A DNA stretch of 64,000 bases from Inhella inkyongensis (GCF_005952805.1 NZ_CP040709.1:2418001-2482000), one strand, 5' to 3'; positions 40,297 to 49,713 are shown, counted from the first letter of the stretch. A program made the numbers and translations. Notes: a model not told the origin generated them from the letters alone.

Positions 40297-42077
40297 GCAC
40301 CAACGACCTTCGCACCACCACCCGCCGCATGCTGGCCTTTGTGCGCCCGCATTGGCGCGGCCTGATCGGCGCGCTGCTGGCCTTCATTGCCGCCGCCGCC
40401 ACCGAGCCCCTGTTGCCCTGGCTGCTGCAGATCACTTTGGATTCGGGCTTTGGCGCCCCGCGCGCCTCGGCGCTGGGGCCGCAACTGCCCTCCCTGAATC
40501 TGCCCAAGCCCAGCGAGCCCTTCCCCATCTGGATGGTGCCGGTGGTGCTGATCGGCCTCTTTGCCGCGCGCGGACTGTTCAGCTTTCTGGGCCAGTACCT
40601 GCTGCAATGGACCGTGGGCCGCACGGTGCTGGACATCCGCTGCGCCCTGATGAATGCCCTGATGCGGGCGGACGCCAGCAATTTCACGCAGATGGCCGGC
40701 GGCACGGCGGTCACCAAGCTGGTGGGCGACCCCCAGCAGGCGGTTCACCTGGTCAGCAACGCCGGCCTGACCCTGCTGCGCGATGGCCTGCCGGCCCTGG
40801 CCATGCTCGGCTATCTGCTCTACACGAACTGGAAGCTCACGCTGCTGACCCTGGTCACCCTGCCGGTCATGGCCCTGGTGCTCAAGCAGGTCAACAAGCG
40901 GGTGCGGCGCGTGGGCGGTCAGGCCTATGAGGCGCAGATGGCGCTCTCCAACGCCGTGGACGACGCCACCCGCGCCTGGAAGCTGGTGCGCAGCTTTGGC
41001 GCCCAGGAGCATGAGCGCGAGCGTTTTTCCACCCGCGCTCAGAACCTGCGACGCCAGACGCTCAAACAAGTGGCGGCCAACTCCATGGCCCAGCCGCTCT
41101 CGCAATTGATTGCCTCGGTGGGGCTCTCGCTGATCGTGGCGCTGGCTATCCTGCAGGGTCGTCAACAAGGCGGCACACCGGGCGAATTTCTGGCCTTTGT
41201 GAGCGCTTTGCTGCTGCTGATGAGCCGCGCCCGCCACCTGGCCGAGATGATGCAGCCCTGGACCAATGGGCTGATCATTGCGCGCGGCGCTATGGAGCTT
41301 TTGGACCTGCCGCCCGAGGACGACCGCGGCACCGTGACCCAACACAGTGGCCCGGGTGCGCTGCGCTTGCACGACATCCGCCTGCAATACCCTGGCAGCG
41401 AGGCGCCAGCCCTGAATGGCCTGAGCCTGGAGATTGCGGCGGGCCAGACTGTGGCGCTGGTCGGCGCCTCCGGTGCCGGCAAGAGTTCGGTGGTGCACCT
41501 GTTGCTGGGTTTTGCACGCGCCCAAGGCGGTCGCTACGAGATCGATGGTCTGGACAGCACCACACTCAGCCTGGCTGCGCTGCGAAGCCAGTTCGCGGTG
41601 GTCAGCCAAGACACCCTGCTGTTTGACGACACCGTGTTGGCCAATGTGGCCTATGCCCAGACGCCGGACCGCGCACGCGCGGAATCCGCGCTGCGCGACG
41701 CCGCCCTGTGGGACTTTGTACAAGCCTTGCCGCAAGGCATGGACACCCGCATCGGCAGCAATGGCAGCACGCTCTCGGGCGGCCAGCGTCAGCGGCTGGC
41801 GATTGCCCGGGCGCTCTATCGCGATGCGCCGATCTGGATCTTTGACGAGGCCACCTCGGCCCTGGACACCGAGAGCGAGCGCGCGGTGCAGGACGCCCTG
41901 GCCCGCCACCAGGGCCACAAGACGGTGATCCTGATTGCGCATCGACTTTCCACCGTGCGCCATGCCGACCGCATCTTTGTGCTGCAGGCCGGCCGCGTGG
42001 TGGAGTCCGGCAACCATGCGGAACTGCTGGCTGCAGGCGGCACCTACGCCGCCCTGGTCAGCCTGGGCGAGGGATGA
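40293..42077 (+). CDS. msbA: Lipid A flippase MsbA (ABC transporter)
   Basis: Homodimeric ABC exporter that flips core-lipid A across the inner membrane. 594 aa. Transmembrane domain at residues ~15-330 with six helices. Nucleotide-binding domain: Walker A VGASGAGKSS (about 390), signature LSGGQRQRLAIARAL, Walker B IWIFDEATSALD, and the switch His in LIAHRLSTVRHADRI. Placed at the end of the glycosyltransferase cluster; comEA-like gene follows with a 4-base overlap. Confidence 0.95.
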   Translation: MSTNDLRTTTRRMLAFVRPHWRGLIGALLAFIAAAATEPLLPWLLQITLDSGFGAPRASALGPQLPSLNLPKPSEPFPIWMVPVVLIGLFAARGLFSFLGQYLLQWTVGRTVLDIRCALMNALMRADASNFTQMAGGTAVTKLVGDPQQAVHLVSNAGLTLLRDGLPALAMLGYLLYTNWKLTLLTLVTLPVMALVLKQVNKRVRRVGGQAYEAQMALSNAVDDATRAWKLVRSFGAQEHERERFSTRAQNLRRQTLKQVAANSMAQPLSQLIASVGLSLIVALAILQGRQQGGTPGEFLAFVSALLLLMSRARHLAEMMQPWTNGLIIARGAMELLDLPPEDDRGTVTQHSGPGALRLHDIRLQYPGSEAPALNGLSLEIAAGQTVALVGASGAGKSSVVHLLLGFARAQGGRYEIDGLDSTTLSLAALRSQFAVVSQDTLLFDDTVLANVAYAQTPDRARAESALRDAALWDFVQALPQGMDTRIGSNGSTLSGGQRQRLAIARALYRDAPIWIFDEATSALDTESERAVQDALARHQGHKTVILIAHRLSTVRHADRIFVLQAGRVVESGNHAELLAAGGTYAALVSLGEG

Positions 42078-42484
42078 GACGCCGCGCCGCCATGCTGGCG
42101 GCAGTGGCCGGGCTGGCCATGTCAACGCCCTTGCGGGCCCAGCCGAGGCAGTTGGAACTCAACACCGCCTCACGCGCCGAACTGGAGTCGCTACCGGGCC
42201 TGGGACCGCAGCGGGTGGCGGATCTGTTGGCCCAGCGGGCACAGCGGCCGTTTGCGGACTGGCAGGACTTGCAAGCACGGCGCTTGGGCTTGGGGGCGGC
42301 GCTATGCCGGCGCCTTTCGGCCGCCGGACTGCGCATTCAGGGCCAGGCTTACCCTGCCGGCAACGCCGTGCCCCAAGCGGGCGCGTCGGGCATTACGGGT
42401 TCGGGATCGGAATCGGAATCGGCATCTTTGGCTTCTTCCGCCTCAGCGGCTTCAGCAGAATCCACAGCGCCCGGCCGCAAATAG
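42074..42484 (+). CDS. ComEA-like helix-hairpin-helix protein
   Basis: 136 aa. Signal peptide (MLAAVAGLAMSTPLRAQP), then a ComEA-type HhH pair: LELNTASRAELESLPGLGPQ, RVADLLAQRAQRPFADWQDL and RRLSAAGLRI. Such proteins bind double-stranded DNA in the periplasm during uptake, or act in other DNA-binding roles. The last ~40 residues are low complexity (Ser/Ala/Gly/Glu) and encoded antisense to the C-terminus of the convergent patatin gene. The usual ComEC partner is not in the window. Start coupled to msbA. Confidence 0.75.
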   Translation: MRRRAAMLAAVAGLAMSTPLRAQPRQLELNTASRAELESLPGLGPQRVADLLAQRAQRPFADWQDLQARRLGLGAALCRRLSAAGLRIQGQAYPAGNAVPQAGASGITGSGSESESASLASSASAASAESTAPGRK

Positions 42485-43728
42485 CCCTCGCGCTCCAGAC
42501 GCCGCCACACCGGTTCCGGCGCCCGATCCGGCCAACCAAAGAAGGCCTGCACCTCCGCACGACGCTGCAGGGTGTCCGTCATTCCCAACACGATGAGCTC
42601 GGTGGTGTAGCCGGGCTCAAACAGCAGATAACTCACCAAGGCTGAGCCACGGGCAGCCGTGCCCTGACCCTGCACGCCCACCGCACCCAACAAGGTGCGA
42701 ATGGGCAACGGCAGCTCGTGTTGGTGCAGGCCGGCCAAATCGTCCAGGCGCTTACTGGGCGAAATGACCAGCACATCCAGCGGCCGCAGCGGCGTGTTGG
42801 CCCGCGCCTCGGGGCTGAGCAGGCTCAGGGTCTTGTTGATGCGTTGCAGGCGCTCGATGTCCACCGCCAGGGCATCCAGGAAGATGTTGGACAGCGCGTG
42901 ACCGGCGATCTGCGCCATGCTGGGTTGGCCGGTATGCACCTGCACATGGCGCTCCTCGGTCGTGCCCGGCTGCTGCATACGCCCGGCACCGATGATCAAC
43001 ACGCGTTCGGCCCCCAGATGCACGGCCGGTGAGATCGGCGCGTTCTGACGCATCGAGCCATCACCGAACCACTCGTCCTGGCCCTGCAGCGGCAACAGCT
43101 GCGGCGGGAAGATGAAAGGGATGGCGCTGGAGGCCAGCAAGTGCTCCAACGTCAACTCAGACTGAACCGCGATGCGCTGCGAGCGCAGCCAGGGCTCCAC
43201 GGGCTTGGCGCTCTCGTAGAACGTGACGTGCTGCCCCGAGGTGTAGCTCGACCCTGTGACGGCCAGGGCCTGCAGATGCCCTTCCTCAAACAGCTTGGGC
43301 AGGCGTTCAAAGCGCACGCGACGGCGCAGCAGGTGGTAGAGCGGTTCGTTGTCCAGCAGGCTGCGCGGACGGGTGCGGCGCCAGCGATTGACGGCCCAGC
43401 CCAGGCTCATCATGGTCATCCAGCGCGTGCCGGTGCGAATGACGCCGAAGGTGTCGGAGTGGTAGACCTGATCGACATGGATGCGCGACCAGATTTCCAC
43501 CAGCCCGTCGATGGCCTGGTCGAATTTGTCGGCCTCGCAGGCCAGGGTGGCAGCATTGATGGCGCCGGCCGAGGTGCCCGCAATCACATCGAAGGGATTG
43601 CCGCCCACGCCGCAGTCACGGCGAATCTGGGCGATGGCCTGCAGCACGCCCACCTGGTAGGCGGCGCGGGCACCGCCGCCGGTGAGGATCAGTCCAGTGG
43701 TTGGGGGCTTGGGCGCGCTCACGCCCAC
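42349..43728 (-). CDS. Patatin-like phospholipase
   Basis: 459 aa, cytoplasmic (no signal seen), of the RssA/patatin type. Seen: the oxyanion-hole LILTGGGARAAYQVGVLQAI at the N-terminus, nucleophile elbow GTSAG (residues ~50-54), ASSAIPFIFPP, and the catalytic-dyad Asp in FGDGSMRQNAP. These residues are intact, so it is probably an active serine acyl hydrolase on phospholipids. The C-terminal ~45 residues are acidic and low-complexity (DSDSD) and overlap the comEA-like gene by 136 bases on the opposite strand. Confidence 0.9.
   Translation of the reverse strand: MGVSAPKPPTTGLILTGGGARAAYQVGVLQAIAQIRRDCGVGGNPFDVIAGTSAGAINAATLACEADKFDQAIDGLVEIWSRIHVDQVYHSDTFGVIRTGTRWMTMMSLGWAVNRWRRTRPRSLLDNEPLYHLLRRRVRFERLPKLFEEGHLQALAVTGSSYTSGQHVTFYESAKPVEPWLRSQRIAVQSELTLEHLLASSAIPFIFPPQLLPLQGQDEWFGDGSMRQNAPISPAVHLGAERVLIIGAGRMQQPGTTEERHVQVHTGQPSMAQIAGHALSNIFLDALAVDIERLQRINKTLSLLSPEARANTPLRPLDVLVISPSKRLDDLAGLHQHELPLPIRTLLGAVGVQGQGTAARGSALVSYLLFEPGYTTELIVLGMTDTLQRRAEVQAFFGWPDRAPEPVWRRLEREGYLRPGAVDSAEAAEAEEAKDADSDSDPEPVMPDAPAWGTALPAG
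42401..42424. repeat. 6-bp imperfect tandem repeat shared by two convergent genes
   Basis: Four units of TCGGNA (TCGGGA, TCGGAA, TCGGAA, TCGGCA). In-frame on both strands it encodes SGSESESA in the comEA-like protein and ADSDSDPE-type residues in the patatin. Confidence 0.85.
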
Positions 43729-43732
43729 TAGC

Positions 43733-46700
43733 TTAGCGATACAAAAGCTGCGCCGGCACCCCGAGTTGCGCCAGTTCCTTCAATGCAACATCACTGGGCC
43801 AATGCAGCGAGGCGGCCCCCAGGTCCAGCACGGCCTCCGCGCCGCCAAACCGCAGTGGCCAGCGCGCCGGCAGGCCACGGGTGACCACCCCGGCTTCGTC
43901 TTCGACGCGCTGTGCAGGATGGCGCTGCACCCAGGCCTTGAAGGCGGCGATCTGCGCCTCATTGGGGTGCAGCAGATCGATCTGCAAGGCCTTGCCATAG
44001 CGCGCGCGCGCACCGGCCAGGTCCATGGCCTGCAGCGCCTTGCCGCGCAAGCCGCCGCTAAAACGATCAAAGCGCACCTGGGCCTGCAGCAAGACCAGGT
44101 TGTCCTCGCTCAGCAACTCCTTGTGCTGGTCATAGAACTCGCCCGCAGCGGCCACCTCCAGGTTGGCGCTGCCATCGTCCAATTTGAAGATCGCAACCCG
44201 GCCGCGGGCGCCATTGATGACGCGCATATCGCCCACGATGCCGGCAATCATCAGCGGCTCGCGGCTGTCTTCCAGTTCGTTGAGCTGCTTAGGCACCAGG
44301 CGCCGGACTTCCGCCTCGTGTTCATCGAACAAGTGGCCGGACAGGTAGAAGCCGATGGCCACCTTCTCCAGGCTGAGCTTCTCGCGCACACCCCAGGCCG
44401 GGGCCAGCACCAGATCGGGCTCGCTGGCCGGCGCGTCGGCGAAGTCAAACAGGCCGCCCTGTGAGGCATTGGCCTCCAACTGCTCGGCATGCTGGAAGGC
44501 CAAACCCACCGAGGCCAGCACGCGCTCGCGCTCCGGATGCAGAGCATCGAAGGCACCGGCCTTGACCAAGGCCTCAACCACCCGCTTATTCACCGTGCGG
44601 CGGTCCACGCGGGCGCAGAAGTCGAACAGGCTCTTGAAGGGTCCGCCCTCGTTGCGGGCGCGTTCAATCACCTCGATGGCGCCGGCACCCGTGCCCTTGA
44701 TGGCGCCCAGGCCGTAGCTGATGAGCTTCTTGCCCAGGGGCACGAACTTCAGCTCGCTGCGGTTTACGCAGGGCGGCTGGAAGTCAATGCCAAAGCCCTT
44801 GGCGTCGGCCAACAGGATCTTGAGTTTGTCCGTGTTGTCCGATTCGATCGTCATGTTGGCCGCGAAGAACTCGGCCGTGTAGTGCACCTTGATGAAGCCG
44901 GTGTGATACGCCAGCAGCGAGTACGCCGCGGCATGGCTCTTGTTGAAGCCATAGCCCGCGAACTTCTCCATCAAGTCAAAGACCTCGTCGGCCTTTTCGG
45001 CACCGATGCCCTTCTCGGCCGCACCCTTGCGGAACAGCGCGCGGTGCTCGGCCATCTCCTCGGCCTTTTTCTTGCCCATGGCCCGGCGCAGCAAGTCGGC
45101 GCCGCCCAGCGAGTAGCCGCCCATGATCTGCGCGGCCTGCATCACCTGCTCCTGGTACACAAAGATGCCGTAGGTCTCGGCCAGCACCTGCCCGAGCAGA
45201 TCATGCGGGTACTCGATCTTTTCCGAGCCGTGTTTGCGCGCGCAAAAGCTCGGGATGTTCTCCATCGGGCCGGGGCGGAACATGGCGTTCAACGCGATCA
45301 AGTCTTCCAGCCGCGTGGGCTTGGCCTCCTTGAGCATCTTTTGCATGCCCATGGATTCAAACTGGAACACCGCCTCGGTCTTGCCGTCGCTGAAGAGCTT
45401 GTAGGTGCGCGCGTCGTCAATGGGCACGCTCTCGTAGGCAAAGTCCGGTTTATGCCGCTCGACGATGTACTTCTTGGCCAACTCCAGGATGGTGAGCGTG
45501 GCCAGACCCAAGAAGTCGAACTTCACCAGGCCAATCGCTTCGACATCGTCCTTGTCGTACTGGCTGACCGCTGAGTCCGAGCCCGGCTGTTGATAGAGCG
45601 GGCAGAAGTCGGTGATCTTGCCCGGTGCGATCAGCACGCCCCCGGCGTGCATGCCGATGTTGCGCACCATGCCCTCCACCTGGGTGGCCAGGGCCAGCAA
45701 GGTGGCCACCTCCTCTTCGGCCTCTTCGCGCTGGTTCAGCTCGGGGGCCTCCAGGCGCGCGTAGATGATCTTGTCGCCCGGGTCCTCAGGCGGCTTGGCC
45801 AGCGTCACCGTCTTGCCCGGTGGTGCCGGAATGAGCTTGGCGATGGAGTCCACCTGGCCATAGCTCATGCCCAGCACCCGGCCCACGTCGCGCAGCGCGG
45901 CCTTGGCCGCCATGGTGCCGAAGGTGGCGATCTGGCTCACCGCCGCACGGCCGTACTTGTCCTTCACATAGTCGATCACCCGATCGCGATTGCCCTGGCA
46001 GAAGTCGATGTCGAAGTCGGGCATCGAGACGCGCTCGGGGTTCAGGAAACGCTCGAACAGCAGGTTGTAGGCCAGCGGGTCCAGGTCGGTGATGGACAGC
46101 GCATAGGCCACCAGCGAGCCCGCGCCCGAGCCCCGGCCCGGCCCCACGGGGCAGCCATTGGCCTTGGCCCAGGTGATGAAGTCCGCCACGATCAGGAAGT
46201 AGCCCGGGAAGCCCATCTTGATGATGGTGGCGAGCTCGAACTCCAGGCGTTCGACATAGCGCGGCCGTTCGGCCTCGCGCTTGGCTTCATTCGGGTAGAG
46301 GTGCTGGAGCCGCGTCTCCAGGCCCTCGAAGCTGAGCTGCCGGAAGTAGTCCGCCATCGGCATCGGACAGCCGTCTTCCAGCAGGGGCGTGGGAAAGTCG
46401 GGCAGCTGGGGCTTGCCCAGCACCAACTCGATGGAGCAGCGCTCGGCGATCAGCACGCTATTGGCCAGCGCGGAGGGAATGTCGGCGAAGCGCGCGACCA
46501 TCTCGGCCTGGGTCTGGAAGTGCTGGTCGGGTGTGAAGCGCTTGACCCGCTTGGGGTTGTCCAGCGTCTCGCCCTCGGCGATGCAAACCCGCGCCTCGTG
46601 GGCGTTGAACTCCTCTTCCTCCAGGAACTGGATCGGATGGGTGGCCACCACCGGCAGGCCCAACCGAGCGGCCAGCGAACAGCTGGCCCGCAACAGACGC

Positions 46701-47245
46701 TCTTGGGACAGGCCCTTGACGCGCTGCAACTCGATGTAGAAGCGCCCCGGAAAGGCCTGCGCCAGCTGCTGGGCCAAGGCGTCGGCACGGGCTTCGTCGC
46801 CACTTTGCAGCAGCGTGGCCAGCGGGCCCAGCCCAAAACCGCTCAGGCAGATCAGACCCGCGCCCAACTCGGCAAACCACTCAGTCTTCACGCAAGCCTG
46901 GTTGCGGATCACATTGCCCACCCAGGCGCGGCTGAGCAGCTCGCACAGATTCAAGTAGCCCTGGCTGTTCTGCACCAAAAGCAACAGCCGGCTGGGCGGC
47001 GGGGCCTGTACGCCGGGGGTGGTCTGTCCCTCGGGTTCCAGCCAGACCTCGGCTCCCAAGATGGGCTTCACCCCTTTCTTGCGCGCCGCCTTGTAGAACT
47101 TGACCGCACCGAAGAGGTTGGCGAGGTCGGTGATGGCCATGGCCACCTGCCCATCCTTGGCAGCCGCCTTGACCGCGTCATCCACGCGCAGGGTGCCGTC
47201 AACAACGGCGAATTCGGTATGGACACGCAGATGGGCAAATTGCAT
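43733..47245 (-). CDS. dnaE: DNA polymerase III alpha subunit
   Basis: Catalytic subunit of the replicative polymerase. 1170 aa from the ATG at 47245 (MQFAHLRVHTEFAVVDGTLR), the standard DnaE1 N-terminus. A much longer frame upstream is antisense noise through the next gene. Domains in order: PHP, with altered metal residues as in other proteobacterial DnaE1; palm with PDFDIDFCQGNRDRVI carrying the catalytic acidic residues and YALSITDLDPL; the AFQFESMGMQ-type fingers region; HhH near PHD...GYGFNKSHAAAY; OB domain (MIAGIVGDMRVINGARGRVA); and the C-terminal tau-contact region. Its stop is 4 bases from the start of the patatin gene. Confidence 0.97.
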   Translation of the reverse strand: MQFAHLRVHTEFAVVDGTLRVDDAVKAAAKDGQVAMAITDLANLFGAVKFYKAARKKGVKPILGAEVWLEPEGQTTPGVQAPPPSRLLLLVQNSQGYLNLCELLSRAWVGNVIRNQACVKTEWFAELGAGLICLSGFGLGPLATLLQSGDEARADALAQQLAQAFPGRFYIELQRVKGLSQERLLRASCSLAARLGLPVVATHPIQFLEEEEFNAHEARVCIAEGETLDNPKRVKRFTPDQHFQTQAEMVARFADIPSALANSVLIAERCSIELVLGKPQLPDFPTPLLEDGCPMPMADYFRQLSFEGLETRLQHLYPNEAKREAERPRYVERLEFELATIIKMGFPGYFLIVADFITWAKANGCPVGPGRGSGAGSLVAYALSITDLDPLAYNLLFERFLNPERVSMPDFDIDFCQGNRDRVIDYVKDKYGRAAVSQIATFGTMAAKAALRDVGRVLGMSYGQVDSIAKLIPAPPGKTVTLAKPPEDPGDKIIYARLEAPELNQREEAEEEVATLLALATQVEGMVRNIGMHAGGVLIAPGKITDFCPLYQQPGSDSAVSQYDKDDVEAIGLVKFDFLGLATLTILELAKKYIVERHKPDFAYESVPIDDARTYKLFSDGKTEAVFQFESMGMQKMLKEAKPTRLEDLIALNAMFRPGPMENIPSFCARKHGSEKIEYPHDLLGQVLAETYGIFVYQEQVMQAAQIMGGYSLGGADLLRRAMGKKKAEEMAEHRALFRKGAAEKGIGAEKADEVFDLMEKFAGYGFNKSHAAAYSLLAYHTGFIKVHYTAEFFAANMTIESDNTDKLKILLADAKGFGIDFQPPCVNRSELKFVPLGKKLISYGLGAIKGTGAGAIEVIERARNEGGPFKSLFDFCARVDRRTVNKRVVEALVKAGAFDALHPERERVLASVGLAFQHAEQLEANASQGGLFDFADAPASEPDLVLAPAWGVREKLSLEKVAIGFYLSGHLFDEHEAEVRRLVPKQLNELEDSREPLMIAGIVGDMRVINGARGRVAIFKLDDGSANLEVAAAGEFYDQHKELLSEDNLVLLQAQVRFDRFSGGLRGKALQAMDLAGARARYGKALQIDLLHPNEAQIAAFKAWVQRHPAQRVEDEAGVVTRGLPARWPLRFGGAEAVLDLGAASLHWPSDVALKELAQLGVPAQLLYR

Positions 47246-47297
47246 CGGGGCATTGTCCCCGAGCCGATTGAGGATGCCCCTCCTCCCCCCAACACCC

Positions 47298-47882
47298 TCA
47301 GCGCAGATCGCCCGCCAGGCAGGCCAGGGTCTCGGGAGCGATGCGCTGGTGTGCCGGGTAGTGGGTGTGGTCACAGCCCAGCACGGCCGAAGCACCGGCG
47401 CGCAGCGCCTGGCATTGGGCCCGATCGAACTCAAAGCGCAGGAAGTGCACGGCCGAGGTCTTTTCGGCCGTCTCGCGCTCCAAGTCCTCATCGGCAATGG
47501 CATAGACCCGCCCATGCCCCTCAATCTCGACGAACATCCGCGCGGCCACGCCCAGCAGGCGCGCCAACTCGCGGCGGCGCTCGTTCACATCGGGGTACTC
47601 CAGCAACAGGGTGGCCTTCCAGTTGCTGCCATCGGGCACCAGCGGGCTATAGGCCGCAATCTCGCTGTGAATGCCCTCCTCTTCGAAGATCTTTTCAATG
47701 CGCAGCATCTCCTGGATCTGGTAGCGGATGGTGCGTTCGTCCTCGAACTGGCAGGTCATGTGCTCCCCCAGAGCGACGCTGCGCAGGCGGCGGTGCGCCA
47801 TCAGTTCGGGCTTGAGGGCCTTGCGCGCTTTGCTCCAGGCTTCCAGGCTTTGCAGGGAATCGATCGTGATGCTCATGCTCAC
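47298..47882 (-). CDS. DUF3501 family protein
   Basis: 194 aa, soluble, no signal. It matches the DUF3501 family: ITIDSLQSLEAWSKARKALK, QFEDERTIRYQIQEMLRIEK, NWKATLLLEYPDVNERRREL, and a C-terminal HFLRFEF. It has no recognised catalytic site. The gene overlaps the Fe-S oxidoreductase gene by 4 bases (ATGA) and with rubrerythrin forms a recurrent three-gene operon seen in many proteobacteria. A part in peroxide detoxification or Fe-S redox handling is therefore inferred from context only. Confidence 0.82.
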   Translation of the reverse strand: MSMSITIDSLQSLEAWSKARKALKPELMAHRRLRSVALGEHMTCQFEDERTIRYQIQEMLRIEKIFEEEGIHSEIAAYSPLVPDGSNWKATLLLEYPDVNERRRELARLLGVAARMFVEIEGHGRVYAIADEDLERETAEKTSAVHFLRFEFDRAQCQALRAGASAVLGCDHTHYPAHQRIAPETLACLAGDLR

Positions 47883-49243
47883 TCCAGCCCGTAGGCGCGG
47901 CGAATCAGGGTCAGCGGATGGGCCAAATTCTTAGCCGGTGTTCCAGCCAGTTCCATGCCCTGTTGAATGTGATGGCCCGCCAGGGCGCAGTCGGAGGAAA
48001 TCACATCCGGCCGATCATCGCCATGTTTCGCCATGGCCTTGAAAACCGGACGGCCGATCTTCATCGCGTCGAGATGATGCGCGGTCTTCACCCCATAGGT
48101 GCCGGCGTGGCCTGAACAGCGCTCCACGGTGTTGAGCTGCACATCTACGGTCTTGCCCACGAGTTTGAACATCTCTTCGGTCTTGCGACCGATGTTCTGC
48201 ACCCGTCCGTGACAAGGGATGTGATAGCTCACGCGGCCCAGCGCGGTCTTGAAGTCGGTGCGCAGCAGTCCATCCTTGTGGCGCGCCACCAAGTATTCGA
48301 AGGGGTCCCACATCGCCTCCTTGACGGCGAGCACCGCCGCCTCATCGGGGAATAGATGCGGCAGCTCCTGCTTGAACATCAGGGTGCAACTGGGGATGGC
48401 GGAAACAATGGCCCAGCCCTCGCGGGCATAGCGCTCAAGCACCGGAATGTTCTTGTTCTTCAGCCGTTCCACCGATTCAAGATCGCCCAACTCGAACTTG
48501 GGCATGCCGCAACACGCTTCCTTCTCGACGATCTCGTAATGAATTTGGTTGTGCGTCAGGATCTTGAGCAAATCGTGCCCGATGCCCGGCTCGTTGTAGT
48601 TCACATAGCAAGTGGAAAAGAGCGCCACCTTGCCGGGTGTGCGTTCACCTTGGGTGCTCACCCGCGCCGGGCTGTCCGCAGCCGACCAACGAAAGCGCTT
48701 GGGCGCCAACTCGGGCATCCAGGCCTCGGGATGCACGCCCAGGGTTTTGTCCATGGCCTTGCGCGCCAGGGAGGTTCGGTTCACCGCATTGACGGCTTGC
48801 ACCACGATGGGAATGCCGGCAAAGCTGCCATGCACATCGGTGCTGGCCAGAAAGCGCGCGCCCGCGCCGACCTCCCCGCGCTTGAACTGGATGGCCTTGG
48901 CCCGCAACATGGTGTGCGGGAAATCCAGATTCCAAGTGTGCGGCGGTACATAGGGGCACTTGGTCATATAGCAAAGATCGCAGAGATAACACTGGTCCAC
49001 GACCTTCCAGTAATCCGCGCGCTTGACCTCGGTCAGTTCACCGTCTGAAGTGGCATCGACAAGGTCAAACAGGGTTGGAAAGCTCTGGCAGAGACTGACG
49101 CAGCGCCGGCAACCATGGCAGATGTCAAAGATCCGCCCCATCTCGTCCAAGCAGGCCTGCTCGTCGTAGAAGGCCGGGTTCTTCCAATCCACGGCGTGGC
49201 GGGTGGGAGCCTGCAAATTGCCTTCGCGCTTGTCCATGCCCAC
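47879..49243 (-). CDS. Fe-S oxidoreductase with two CCG domains (GlpC/HdrD-like)
   Basis: 454 aa. N-terminal ferredoxin part with two [4Fe-4S] motifs: C42/C45/C48/C52 (CHGCRRCVSLC) and C85/C88/C91/C96 (CYLCDLCYMTKCP). The C-terminal half has two CCG-type domains: FSTCYVNYNEPGIG with EACCGMPKFELGD, and IPCHGRVQNIGRK with ERCSGHAGTYG, where the usual CCG reads CSG. No membrane segment is seen. The family carries electrons (GlpC, HdrD). Between rubrerythrin and DUF3501, it is a good candidate electron donor to rubrerythrin. Confidence 0.88.
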   Translation of the reverse strand: MGMDKREGNLQAPTRHAVDWKNPAFYDEQACLDEMGRIFDICHGCRRCVSLCQSFPTLFDLVDATSDGELTEVKRADYWKVVDQCYLCDLCYMTKCPYVPPHTWNLDFPHTMLRAKAIQFKRGEVGAGARFLASTDVHGSFAGIPIVVQAVNAVNRTSLARKAMDKTLGVHPEAWMPELAPKRFRWSAADSPARVSTQGERTPGKVALFSTCYVNYNEPGIGHDLLKILTHNQIHYEIVEKEACCGMPKFELGDLESVERLKNKNIPVLERYAREGWAIVSAIPSCTLMFKQELPHLFPDEAAVLAVKEAMWDPFEYLVARHKDGLLRTDFKTALGRVSYHIPCHGRVQNIGRKTEEMFKLVGKTVDVQLNTVERCSGHAGTYGVKTAHHLDAMKIGRPVFKAMAKHGDDRPDVISSDCALAGHHIQQGMELAGTPAKNLAHPLTLIRRAYGLE

Positions 49244-49293
49244 TCCTGTAGCAAAGCGGCGCCCGCAGGCGCCGCCTCAAACCTCATGCGAAA

Positions 49294-49713
49294 TCAGTCC
49301 ACCAACTGTTCGAGCGCCTTGACGTAGCGATTCGCGTGCGAGCGCTCGGCCTTGGCCAAGGTCTCGAACCAGTCCGCAATCTCGTCGAAGCCCTCGTCGC
49401 GCGCCGTCTTGGCCATGCCCGGGTACATATCGGTGTACTCATGCGTCTCACCGGCAATCGCTGCCGCCAGATTCAGGCGTGTGCCACCAATGGGCAGCCC
49501 GGTGGCGGGGTCACCCACCTGCTCCAGAAACTCCAGGTGCCCATGGGCATGCCCGGTCTCGCCTTCTGCGGTAGAGCGAAACAGCGCCGCCACATCGTTT
49601 TGCCCCTCGACGTCCGCCTTGTTGGCGAAGTACAGATAGCGACGGTTGGCCTGCGACTCGCCGGCAAACGCGTCCTTCAAGTTCTGTTCGGTCTTCGATC
49701 CTTTCAGTCCCAT
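49294..49713 (-). CDS. Rubrerythrin-type diiron protein without rubredoxin domain
   Basis: 139 aa from the ATG at 49713, preceded by GGAG. Four-helix ferritin-like bundle with the diiron ligands in [24 protein letters not shown] (ExxH), [15 protein letters not shown] and [12 protein letters not shown]. The rubredoxin [Fe(SCys)4] tail found in classical rubrerythrin is missing; the chain ends at EQLVD. Peroxide reduction would thus need an external electron carrier, perhaps the adjacent Fe-S protein. First gene of rubrerythrin / Fe-S / DUF3501. Confidence 0.92.
   Translation of the reverse strand: MGLKGSKTEQNLKDAFAGESQANRRYLYFANKADVEGQNDVAALFRSTAEGETGHAHGHLEFLEQVGDPATGLPIGGTRLNLAAAIAGETHEYTDMYPGMAKTARDEGFDEIADWFETLAKAERSHANRYVKALEQLVD

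Noticed and set aside
47246..47524. Longer N-terminus for dnaE
   Set aside because: The extra 93 residues are Arg/Pro/Ser-rich antisense to DUF3501; the family start is at 47245.
45590..47815. 741-residue open frame antisense to dnaE
   Set aside because: Same shadow pattern; no domain and it crosses two genes on the other strand.
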